DNA of 18,371 nt, taken from assembly GCA_025201705.1 (NCBI GenBank), contig MU617232.1:1-18371 (forward strand), read 5' to 3'. Of the stretch, positions 10,441 through 18,371 are shown piece by piece. The translations under genes were made by a program, and so were the position numbers. The stretch's first letter is position 1. Each line of letters opens with the position of its first letter. Origin of the DNA: Dissophora ornata. Taxonomy: Eukaryota > Mortierellomycota > Mortierellomycetes > Mortierellales > Mortierellaceae. The notes below the pieces were generated by a model. That model ran no database searches. It was given only the letters and a program-made list of their open reading frames with translations, and had not been told where the DNA came from.

Positions 10441-10668
10441 TACCGCTGTTGAACATTCCCTTTCAACAGATGTAATTGACGTGCGTAGGAGCCTAGTCGC
10501 GCTTCAAATCCAATAACACTTGCCTGGGTCGCGGCGAATTCGCTTTTGCCAAGGCAGAATTTCTTAATTTTCTTAATTAAACTTGAGACCCATTTCTCCC
10601 TTTTTGGGAAGAAGGCCCTTGTCAATTTAGTGCGCAGAGTTCCTAACAACGATTTTTTCTATTTAAAC
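10441..10668. repeat. Diverged direct repeat, copy B (adjoins monooxygenase start)
   Basis: It begins TACCGCTGTTGAACATT directly after a run of 23 T (10419-10441) and is collinear with copy A. It carries about 18 extra bases before the shared CGCGCTTCAAATCCAA. It ends in the AT-rich CTATTTAAAC only about 40 bp before the ATG of the FAD monooxygenase, so it must contain most of that gene's proximal promoter or leader. Confidence 0.75.
10660..10667 (+). promoter_or_regulatory. TATA-like box of the monooxygenase gene
   Basis: TATTTAAA lies 43 nt before the ATG at 10710, inside the end of repeat copy B. The distance is short but possible for a fungal gene with a very short leader. This is a motif match only. 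Confidence 0.3.
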
Positions 10669-10709
10669 AAGCGGAACAGTTGACAAGATTCAATAACTAT
10701 TCAACATTC

Positions 10710-11936
10710 ATGACTTCTAACAACTGTATTCTGATCATCGGTGCCGGAATCGGCGGCCTTTCCTTCGCTCAGGGCTTGAAAAAAGCCGGCATCCCATTTC
10801 GTGTATTCGAGCGCGACGCCAGTCCAGACTTTCGAGCGCAGGGTTACCGTTTGCGCATCAACCATCATGGAGCAACGGCGCTCAAGAAGAACCTGAGTGA
10901 AGACTTGTGGCATCTATTCGAAAAGACTTGCGCAGACACTCATGTCGGCATGACCAAAATGAACGCCATCGATGGCGTTGTCGCAAGCTCAATTCCTGGG
11001 GTTGGAGGCGATCCCTCGATGCAAAAGCCGGTGGACGAACCTTACCTTGGGCCATTCACGGCCGATAGAAAAACCCTTCGCGACATGTTGTTAATCGGCA
11101 TCGAGAATGAAGTCGAGTTCGGCAAGACATTCGAGCGCTTCGAAATCCATGGCGAGCATCAAGTCACGGTCGTTTTCAAGGATGGAACTCGAGCACAGGG
11201 CAACCTCCTTGTTGGGGCCGACGGCATTCGATCCGCAGTACGACGACAACATCTCCCGCAGCTGAAGTTTGTGGACACGACGGGACGATGCATCTACGGC
11301 AAGACGCCAATCACACCCGAGTTGACCAAATCCTTTCCAGCCGAGGCCATGCGTTGGATCACGGCCATAAAGGACACGCGACCTCTGACGCTGTTTCTCG
11401 AGCCTATCCGATTTAGCTCCGACTTGGAGCAAGTCTCAGGCGGACGCCTCTCGAACGTCCCAGACTACGTGTATTGGGTTATGGGAGCATGTCAGTCGGT
11501 TTTTAATGTCAGCGACGATGAGCTTCTGAACATGTCAAGTCAAGAAGCCGCAGGCCTGTCTCTCCGTTTAACTGAGGATTGGGACGCTGGTATTCGCACT
11601 TTGCTGGAACAGCAATCGCAGGGATATACATCAGCGCTTCGCCTTCTGTCGACGGCCCCATCTATGCAAAGCTGGGAGGCTGATTCCGCCATTACCTTTA
11701 TTGGCGACTCCATCCATCCAATGCCGCCAGCTGGAGGTTCGGGAGCCAACACTGCACTTCGTGACGCTGCTAATTTACTCGAAGCCATAAAGCAAGGAGT
11801 CACCAAGGTCCAAATCGAGGCTTATGAGACGGCTTTGAGAGCTTACGGAAGCGAAGCTATTGCAGGAAGCTGGCACGGCGGCAAGTCGCTGCTCAATCTG
11901 CCGCCTTATGAGGATTGTAGGTCTATAGAAATATAG
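10710..11936 (+). CDS. FAD-dependent monooxygenase (class A, PHBH/UbiH-like)
   Basis: A single exon encodes 408 residues. The N-terminal Rossmann dinucleotide fold has GAGIGG (11-16) and the acidic end of its second strand, Glu34 in VFERD. The conserved DR of FTADRKTLRDML lies within 116-127. The flavin/NAD(P)H DG motif GADGIRS is at 169-175, and the second FAD-binding GD motif, GDSIHPMPPAGGSGANTAL, starts at 332. These define group A flavoprotein hydroxylases, which use NAD(P)H and O2 to hydroxylate or epoxidise small, often aromatic substrates. The substrate cannot be read from sequence. Length fits the family. The ATG at 10710 is the first in frame and sits eight residues before the first Rossmann strand; an upstream TTG at 10680 is not a credible eukaryotic start. 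No introns, unlike the multi-exon genes nearby. It probably acts in the cytosol, as no targeting signal is seen. Confidence 0.9.
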   Translation: MTSNNCILIIGAGIGGLSFAQGLKKAGIPFRVFERDASPDFRAQGYRLRINHHGATALKKNLSEDLWHLFEKTCADTHVGMTKMNAIDGVVASSIPGVGGDPSMQKPVDEPYLGPFTADRKTLRDMLLIGIENEVEFGKTFERFEIHGEHQVTVVFKDGTRAQGNLLVGADGIRSAVRRQHLPQLKFVDTTGRCIYGKTPITPELTKSFPAEAMRWITAIKDTRPLTLFLEPIRFSSDLEQVSGGRLSNVPDYVYWVMGACQSVFNVSDDELLNMSSQEAAGLSLRLTEDWDAGIRTLLEQQSQGYTSALRLLSTAPSMQSWEADSAITFIGDSIHPMPPAGGSGANTALRDAANLLEAIKQGVTKVQIEAYETALRAYGSEAIAGSWHGGKSLLNLPPYEDCRSIEI

Positions 11937-13186
11937 ACGACGCATCGCATATCTCAGCCACGGTAGTGCAGATCATTTGGATTACAACGTGATGCAGAGA
12001 TATAGTTTCAAATTTTAAGCGGCATCGTCGCCATTGACAATTCAGTTGGAAAGACGGAGTAGTAGTAGTAGTAGGTCGCTTTAATAAATCCTTTGAAACA
12101 AAACACAACTTAAAGTTGTTCTTGTTCCCAGTGCTGTGAGCTAATGCGCTCCTCAGAACTGTACTTCTTGACTCCAATGATCAAAGTTACTGTGTTGGTA
12201 ATATATCTTGCTTGGCATGAAGATGTTGCTGATTCGTTACGCTTAAACAAAGGAGGCGAGGAGCGCGACGACAATAGGCTGTTTGAACATGTCGAAGCTA
12301 TTTTCGTGGGCTTGTAGCAGCAGGAATTGGAGGCGCAGACCTGAAATGGGCTGCATAATACCTCTGGAGGCTTGTTCAATATCATCAGGATCAAAGGTCG
12401 TGCGAGGAGTATCGAGATTCTTAGCATATTGACACGTTATCTTTGATCGCGCGTGGTATTGATCTCGAGATTGCTGCGCTGAAGATGTGTGGAGGTGTTT
12501 CTTGGGTGTGGGACCTCCTTCAGTTTATGCATGTCTTGGTTTTATTTTTCCTTACTGGGGGAAAACCAGCGCCATCCGTCTATTCCAGCGGTTACTCAGA
12601 GGACTTCATACTTAACGATAGTCTATTCAAATGCACTCATGTTCCAAGAGAGCCTTTCGTATCCCTGTTCCAGCCCTACATAATCTCGCAATGGCCTATT
12701 TAGTGCTTGGTCATTCTCAACAAGAATACGGTATTTAAAAGGTGCTTTCCTGAACGGTACTCCAATTGAAATAAGAGATATCTATATGTCTCTATTAATT
12801 TTCTTGGCATGCTTTGTTTGTTTACTCAACGGACTGGGGGGTTGAAGATGGGAGTCATGAAAAGTAGAAAGGGGGTTTGTGTATTCATTTGAACAGGTAA
12901 ACAAAGCCGTCAATGGACTAGAGACGTGTACCTGCTTGTAAAAAAAAAAAAAAAAAATCCGCCGTTGAACAAATCTGCCTTTGTACGCAATAGAATGAGG
13001 CTCGTGTCACATTTTCCCTCCACACATTATTAATGAGACACGATCAGTATTCGTGTTTGATTTGAATATTTGAATAACTGGCACGGGAACGCGAAGTTCT
13101 CCAGAGGACGCCACCAACTTTTGTCTTGGCATTAGATTCTGCATCTTTCTCACATTGCGCATATTTCTATGTTTTTGCTCTTTGTT
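11937..13186. other. Intergenic region between convergent genes; no gene seen
   Basis: The monooxygenase (plus) and the acidic protein gene (minus) point towards each other across this 1.25 kb, so it should hold both 3' ends. It includes an (AGT)n microsatellite at 12059-12073, an A run at 12940-12957, and many AT-rich stretches. Open frames at 12110-12427 (minus) and 12443-12703 (plus) have no recognisable domain. No RNA gene was seen. Confidence 0.5.
12083..12088 (+). terminator. Poly(A) signal AATAAA for the monooxygenase gene
   Basis: AATAAA lies 147 nt after the stop codon at 11936, just past an (AGT)n microsatellite at 12059-12073 in the probable 3' UTR. Confidence 0.45.
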
Positions 13187-13981
13187 TTAATGAATCCTTT
13201 TATACAATATAGACAGACTATTTTTTTTTTTTTTTTCTCTTTTGTTCGATGGCAGAATCTGGCTCGACTCGTCCTCATCCAGGCGGATCTCGTGTACAAA
13301 AACTCCGGGCTCTTGAGTACGACCATCGTTGTTGCTATCGCCATTGCTGCCGCTTCCAGAGTCCGCACTGTACATGTCATCCACACCTAGCGTTCGACGC
13401 TGATGAGGCTTCATGAACAGATCCTTGTTCCATTGGAATCCCTTGCTCGAATGAGGGATGATGTAGAGCTCGGACGAGACCGACACAGCCGAGTAAACGC
13501 CCTCGGGCAGGGAGATGATCGATGGCTGGCCGTTGAGGGATGTGGTCGACGACGCAGCCGATTCTGACTGATACGGTTGTTGCTGCTGGCCAGCCTCGGC
13601 GACAATGCCAGCATCGCTTTGATCATCGACAAGGACTTCTTGGGTATCGTGTGGTAGGCTGCGGTGGCCCTTATTCTTGACTTCGTCGACATCGTCATCG
13701 TTCTCGAGATCGCTACCTTCGTCTTCAGAGAGACCCGGCACGGCCGAACAGTCGTCTTCATCATCATCACCGTCATTTCGGCCTCGCATGACCTCGTCCT
13801 CTTCGACTCGCTTTGACGAGGATGACGACGTTGGTGCTGCGGACATATCTTGGTCTTCGTTATCTTGGACAGAGAGCTGCGAGACCTCAGCTTCGACGCC
13901 CTCCATATCAGTTGTCTCAATGGCCATGGTTTTGTTGTTATTGTTATTGGATCCGTATTTGACCTGCGAACGTTGGCTCAT
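13187..13981 (-). CDS. Acidic low-complexity protein of unknown function
   Basis: One open frame codes for 264 residues from the ATG at 13981. Layout: an Asn run at 12-16; a strongly acidic Ser/Asp/Glu segment at about 57-103 (GDDDEDD, LENDDDVDE); a Gln run at 132-135; then a better-ordered block at 143-195 containing SLPEGVYSAVSV, ELYIIPHSSKGFQWNKDLF and KPHQRRTLGVDDMYS; and a C-terminal PGVFVHEIRLDEDESSQILP at 215-234. I do not recognise a named domain. The ordered block and the acidic tracts argue for a real gene, perhaps nuclear, but that is a guess. The frame runs on upstream without a stop to 14173, but that part looks like leader. The last residues (KREKKKKNSLS...) come from a run of 16 T on the plus strand (13221-13236), so the true C-terminus may differ through splicing or homopolymer error. 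Confidence 0.62.
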   Translation of the reverse strand: MSQRSQVKYGSNNNNNKTMAIETTDMEGVEAEVSQLSVQDNEDQDMSAAPTSSSSSKRVEEDEVMRGRNDGDDDEDDCSAVPGLSEDEGSDLENDDDVDEVKNKGHRSLPHDTQEVLVDDQSDAGIVAEAGQQQQPYQSESAASSTTSLNGQPSIISLPEGVYSAVSVSSELYIIPHSSKGFQWNKDLFMKPHQRRTLGVDDMYSADSGSGSNGDSNNDGRTQEPGVFVHEIRLDEDESSQILPSNKREKKKKNSLSILYKRIH

Positions 13982-14406
13982 GATTGTATTTGAAGTTTCT
14001 GGATTGTGGGTCGGGGAAGTTATATTGACTTGATCCAATGAACTGCGGGGGCGTAGTCGGTCGTTTTGCCTGCTTTTTTTTTCTTTTCTGCTGTGCTTGT
14101 TAACTTGAGTTTTAGTGCCGTGGATCGCGGTATCGTAGTCGAGGGATCGGTGGTCGAGCGGATCAGTTAGCAATGGCCGGGGGACACCAGAGGTGAAGCG
14201 TCAATTGAAGGGTGTCTGTGTGACAGGAGGGTGACAAGTGGATAAAAGGGATGTGGAATTGTGAAATCAAAAAGGTTTTAAGGTTGCTGTGCTTTCTATT
14301 GATGGCTGTTAGAAGATTGTGCGATGTGCAAGAGCAAGGAGTGAGAAGCTGTGGAAGGATTATGAGTTGAGTTGGAGAAGTGGGAAGAAGGATGTACATG
14401 GCCGCC

Positions 14407-14414
14407 CTTTTATA
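14407..14414 (-). promoter_or_regulatory. TATA box of the acidic protein gene
   Basis: On the minus strand TATAAAAG occurs 426 nt before the ATG at 13981. It is followed by a C/T-rich stretch (CTCCCACTTCTCCAACTCA) typical of fungal transcription starts, implying a leader of roughly 390-400 nt. The only nearby ATG before the main start, at 14399, falls between the TATA box and the expected start site, so it is probably not transcribed. Confidence 0.5.
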
Positions 14415-14417
14415 TGA

Positions 14418-16929
14418 AAAAAAGTCGGAAGGGAGGGAATGGAAGGAAATGCAATGGAATTGTCATTTGCATGAGTGGGCCATTGTTCTATGCCCTGTTG
14501 TCGCCGTAGTCCGCCGGGTCATTCCACCCACACTCATTAGTCGATGCATAGGTGCAATTAGTGATTTTAAGAATAGACAGAAGATAGAGCGACAAACAAC
14601 GATGGTAGAGTAAAGGAGGCCTGCCGCCAATTGGTTATCCATGGCCCATCCAAACAATGTGGCTGTATATGACATGTAAGCTGTGACCCGTTGGAAGGCG
14701 CAGCGCCAATCCCTCTCGCAGTCAATAGCTGTTGTATCGGAATGCCAGCAGAAAATAAAAATTTGGGCGATGCACCACCTGCTCGGCCACCAAGCACTAC
14801 TTTATCCCTGTCTATCTTTACCCATTTTGGCCTCCCTCCTTTTTTTATTTTTTTTATTTTTTTACTTTCGATTGCGTTGGATCGACCCTGTGTCTGCTAT
14901 GAATCGATTGAGCCGTAGTCGATGCATACACCCCATCTTCGACGTGTCCGCCTGCCATTATTCCACCATTTCATTGTTATCGCCCTTTTGAAACGCCACC
15001 TCATCCCTTGACTCTCACTATCGTCGTGCTGTCGCAGCAGCTATTTCGGCACATGAAATGTTACGGGTCGACCCATCCGTAGCTGCGCCATCCTTCTTAC
15101 CCGTCTTGCTCCTTCATTATGCTTCTATTCCTTCTATTTATTTTCCTTCGTGCTGTAATTGTTTACTCGTCGGGGCGGCACCCGATCCTTCTTTTCCCTC
15201 TATTCCACTCCACTCCACTCCACGCCACCCCCGGTTATCATCTGTCATGACGATGTTGCCTCTTCTTTGCCGAACAAAAACAATAAACAAATCATGCACA
15301 TTATGCACAGAACGACATCATAATTGCAATCCCCATTCTCGGAGGAGAAGCTTGATAAAGAAGTGCAAAGACCAAGAGTGACAGGAGGGGGCGCGGATAT
15401 GGACGAGTTTTCGATTCTACAAAAAAAAAAATAAAAAAAAATGGGGCTATATTGTCATGCATTGCTAAAGACAATGGGGTAGGCACTCACTCCTTCGGAT
15501 CGAAAAGAAGGGAGGGGGGGAAAGTCCTCGGACAACAAGCTGCCTGCGTCGTCTAGGGATGGAGGATGTGTCAATCATGACACGTTGCATCCCGCAGTTC
15601 GCTGCGCAGAACACTTGATTCGGTCAAGGCCGATGCAGTTCAAGGATCGATACCTGAAGCCCAAAGGTGATTTGTAAGGTAGAAAGGGGTAGAGGCGAGA
15701 GGGATTTGGAAGATCGACGCTACTTTTCTTTGTGCATACATGAACAGCTTGTTTGTGCTTTCGCCTTCATTTCTCCAAGTTCAGACAGGGTGGACAGCTG
15801 CATAGATGATTTCGAAATAATAATTGCGCGGGAAATCGAGGAGTGAGGAGGTGAATGGCGTAGCAATGGTCACGTTAGTACGTCGCAGTGGAACTTTGGG
15901 CAAAAGAGCGATTTTTGATGTTGCTGTCAATGGTCAGGGACATATTTTTAGGGTGTACACTTCACCAATAACAATCACGGAGAAAATTGGAGGGGGGACG
16001 ACAAATACACGGTTGTTGTGGTTAATGCCAAGAATAGAATTCAGCCAGCACAACCAGGAATGGCTGGTTTGCTACAGCCCCCGCAGGGTTTGTGCGTCCA
16101 GACGACGGGGCTGCACAGAGGTGTCTCCTGGGAAACAAGCATCCGACCACGCACCACAGCACGCATTCCATTCGCACACGGCCCGGAGTCAGCTCGGAGA
16201 CTAGTGGAGACCTAATGCAGTTCGCAAGATAATAGGGGAATAGGGGGAGGGGGACGTAGCTCGTTCCACAGAAGGCAATGATGGCCACATGGACACCACC
16301 ACCCCTCCAGGGGGATTGCTCCCATTCGCCAGAGAAATCGCGCTCATTCCAACACCTCCACGAATCACCTCACCCCGCTTTTTGTTGATCGATCGTGCCC
16401 GGTCGCTTTCTTGATGGGGGGGGAGGGGGTTCCAGCTATATCGTGCGTTCGCAATGTCCTTTTTCTTTCCGTCCATTCTGACACTGCGCATATCTTTTTA
16501 TTTTTCTTTCTACGGCTCATGCTGATGATGATAATATTGCGTTCTTTGAACTCTGCCGTGATAATTTGGAAGGCCCTCTTCGGCCCGGGCTGTGGCATCA
16601 GCAGAGCAGCGGGAGCCTTTTTTTATTTTATTATTACAATACGGCGTGTGTTGCTCACCTGCTCCTCCTTTTTCTCATTCATCGTTCATTCATCCTCTCC
16701 CCTTCTTCTTGATTTCTCATCTCTCTCCTCATCATTCTTCGTCTACTCCTTGCATTTGTTTTTTCTTCACCACGGAATTTTTTTTTTTTTCCCAAACCTT
16801 CACACGCATCAAAGACCCAAATAACAATAAAATCAGGACCCACTACACACTCTCGCACGCACGCACGCACACAGCACTTTCCACTCTTATTACGCCCAAT
16901 AACAACATACACACACACATACACCACAC
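14418..16929. other. Long divergent upstream region; no gene seen
   Basis: This 2.5 kb separates the acidic protein gene (minus) from the lyase gene (plus). It is dominated by simple sequence: T-rich runs near 14840-14870, an A-rich run near 15420-15440, a CT-rich block at about 16660-16760, a T run near 16780-16790, a (CGCA)n stretch at 16854-16870 and a CA-rich stretch just before the lyase ATG. The last three probably belong to the lyase promoter and leader. A 6-bp-arm inverted repeat, GTGTCA-ATCA-TGACAC, is at 15568-15583. Short open frames on both strands show no family motif. Confidence 0.5.
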
Positions 16930-18336
16930 ATGGCTGTATTCTCTCGGAGATCCTCTCCTTCCTCCTCCTCCTCCTCCTCCTCCTACTCTCTGGGCCTGAT
17001 CCTCCTCATTGGATCATGTCTGCTCAGCACACTCCACAGTGGACACTTTGTCTCTGCCGATCTTGTTACACGCGACCAGCTATACACCCAGAACGGCTTT
17101 GTTCAAAACTGGGTAGCACCCGTACCCGCGACACCCGTCTCAGCCAACAGCAGCAGCAGTAGTAGTAGTAGTAGTAGCAGTAGCAACAGCAACACGTTCA
17201 TTGTTCAGAATTGGTCAACGACATACAAGACGATCGCACTTGGAGGGCAGGATATTTCATTTGTAGCAGATCCCTTTGGCACCACCAGCAACGGCACAGT
17301 GATGCAATTGAATTATCCAAAGGGATCGTATACCCCATCGCTAGGACCGGTCATGGGTGGAGCACAGTTCTATGCGACACCGTTTGGAAACACGACCCCG
17401 TTTGAGAAGATGATGATCAGTTACGATGTAGCATTTCCATCTGGATTCGATTGGGTCTTAGGTAACGAAACCTGTTTGGAAAACTATAAAAAAAAATCGT
17501 TGCCAACCATGGAGACGCTAACCGCCTCTGTTCTCTCTGCTTGTTTTCATTTATCCCGATTCAGGTGGAAAGTTGCCTGGGATCTACGGTGGATCGCCAT
17601 ATGACGGCTGCTCTGGAGGAGTTCAATCCACCGGAACCAACTGTCTGACTATGCGATTAATGTGGCGACCCAATGGACTGGGAGAAGGTAAACAACAAAA
17701 AAAAAAAAAAATGGCTCTGTGTATTTTTATCTTGCATTTATTGAAAAATCTGATAATTAATCCGATAATTAACTTGCTTCTCTTGCATGAACGCACGAAC
17801 ATGTAATCCTTGCTCATTGCTGCTGTTGAACAACAACAACAACAAAATCTTCAGTGTACGCGTACGTTCCTGCAGATGCAAAATCTAGTCTCTGCGAGAC
17901 CGCCGGCGTCCTCTGCAACGACCAATACGGCAAATCCATCGGTCGCGGTCAGATCTACTTCACGGCGGGAACCTGGACCCATATCGACATGGTTATGAGC
18001 CTCAATCAACCCGCAGGCAGTCAAAACGGAGTTCTTCAGGTGTATTTGAACGGAAACCAGGTCATCTCCATGAACAATATCCCTTACAGGTCCACGGGTA
18101 TGGTTGGTTTCCAGGGATTGATGTTCTCATCTTTCTTTGGAGGATCAAACTCCTCGTATGCGACACCCGTGGATACGTCTGTGTATTTCAGAAACATGCA
18201 ACTGAGTGTGGGCAACGCTGCAACTTTGTACGAGGGATCTGGTAGTGGTGGATCAAAGGTTGTTGGAGTGAGGGGTACAAGCGAGACGGCGCTGTGGTCG
18301 ATTGTTGCGGTGTTTGTGATGCTCATCCTGGCATAA
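16930..18336 (+). CDS. PL14-like polysaccharide (uronate) lyase, secreted, GPI-anchored
   Basis: Model: exon 1 16930..17461, intron 17462..17564 (GTAACG...TTCAG), exon 2 17565..17687, intron 17688..17854 (GTAAAC...TTCAG), exon 3 17855..18336. Frames join exactly and give 378 residues. A hydrophobic stretch at 21-34 ending near VSA43 is the signal peptide. A Ser-rich spacer (74-85) precedes the catalytic domain, about 90-335. Its core has KLPGIYGG (Lys180), TMRLMWR (Thr206, Arg208) and VYAYVP (Tyr220, Tyr222). In Chlorella virus vAL-1, the PL14 reference enzyme, I recall the key residues as Lys197, Ser219, Arg221, Tyr233 and Tyr235; the Arg-Tyr-Tyr spacing here is identical, with Thr in place of the Ser. 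The Gly/Ser-rich segment from 346 and the hydrophobic end ALWSIVAVFVMLILA fit a GPI-anchor signal. PL14 enzymes cleave uronate polymers (glucuronan, alginate) by beta-elimination. Likely placement is the plasma membrane outer face or the wall. Substrate is inferred. Confidence 0.9.
17149..17184 (+). repeat. AGC/AGT microsatellite coding a 12-Ser linker
   Basis: Twelve serine codons in a row, all of the AGC/AGT type, lie between the signal peptide and the lyase domain. An earlier run of eight serines in the same exon (16960-16983) uses only TCC, so the two arose independently. Confidence 0.85.
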
Positions 18337-18371
18337 CTCATCAGAAGAGATTAGTTGACAGTAACAAAAAA

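Noticed and set aside
10680..10709. Longer N-terminus for the monooxygenase starting at TTG
   Set aside because: TTG is not a normal eukaryotic start, and the ATG at 10710 places the Rossmann GxGxxG at the usual distance from the N-terminus.
12243..12290. Minus-strand MFKQPIVVALLASFV, which looks like the start of a secreted protein
   Set aside because: A stop follows after 15 codons. The possible donor GTTTAAG is poor, and I could not find an acceptor giving a convincing continuation.
12110..12427. Minus-strand open frame of 105 residues with a cluster of cysteines
   Set aside because: No family motif, no clear signal peptide, and it overlaps the monooxygenase poly(A) signal region; probably chance.
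12940..12975. A run followed by CCGCCGTTGAAC, similar to the start of repeat copies A and B
   Set aside because: Similarity fades after about 12 bases and the homopolymer is A on this strand rather than T, so it is not a convincing third copy.
14163..14399. Possible upstream open frame of 78 codons in the acidic gene leader
   Set aside because: Its ATG lies only a few bases downstream of the TATA box, before the expected transcription start, so it is probably not in the mRNA.
15823..16204. Plus-strand open frame in the 14.4-16.9 kb gap
   Set aside because: It starts at TTG, has no motif, and carries no sign of splicing or conservation that I could judge.
1..18371. CRISPR array, bacterial operon or tRNA gene
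   Set aside because: The spliced genes, AATAAA signals and families are eukaryotic. The only regular repeats are coding WD40/Sel1 units and the A/B duplication, and no tRNA cloverleaf was recognised.

Overview
The window looks like nuclear DNA of an early-diverging filamentous fungus, most likely Mortierellomycotina (Mortierella sensu lato). The grounds are short GT-AG introns of about 100-170 bp (one with a textbook TACTAAC branch site), pyrimidine-rich promoters, long A/T homopolymers between genes, and the families present: a TPR/NACHT/pentapeptide/WD40 protein, a Sel1-repeat protein, and a GPI-anchored PL14-like lyase. The genus assignment rests on my memory of these families, not on a search. 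I rebuilt the exon structures by hand from splice signals and reading-frame continuity.

Layout. Positions 1-802, minus: the first two exons of a Sel1-repeat protein that runs off the left edge. 803-2119: no gene seen. 2120-8109, minus: a three-exon gene for a 1917-residue NLR-like protein with an N-terminal TPR-like segment, a Ser/Pro-rich hinge, a long helical region, a NACHT NTPase, pentapeptide repeats and 15 WD40 repeats; 13 of these are exactly 126 bp each. 8110-9229: the NLR upstream region, with a pyrimidine-rich tract on the NLR coding strand. 9230-9845, plus: a decayed Ty3/gypsy reverse transcriptase-RNase H relic. 10147-10668: two diverged copies of a roughly 230-245 bp direct repeat, lying right up to the start of the next gene. 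10710-11936, plus: an intronless class A FAD-dependent monooxygenase with an AATAAA signal downstream. 11937-13186: no gene seen. 13187-13981, minus: an acidic, low-complexity protein of unknown function with a TATA-like box upstream. 13982-16929: its leader and a long shared upstream region for two divergent genes. 16930-18336, plus: a three-exon secreted, probably GPI-anchored PL14-family polysaccharide lyase.

The genes do not form a pathway. The two leftmost genes belong to repeat-protein families used for recognition and signalling. The middle is a transposon graveyard next to an intronless oxidoreductase. The right-hand gene probably acts on the cell wall or on extracellular uronate polymers. 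The most interesting items are the NLR with its regular WD40 array and its pentapeptide insert, the repeat-derived upstream region of the monooxygenase, and the lyase, whose catalytic-residue spacing matches PL14 apart from one Ser-to-Thr change.
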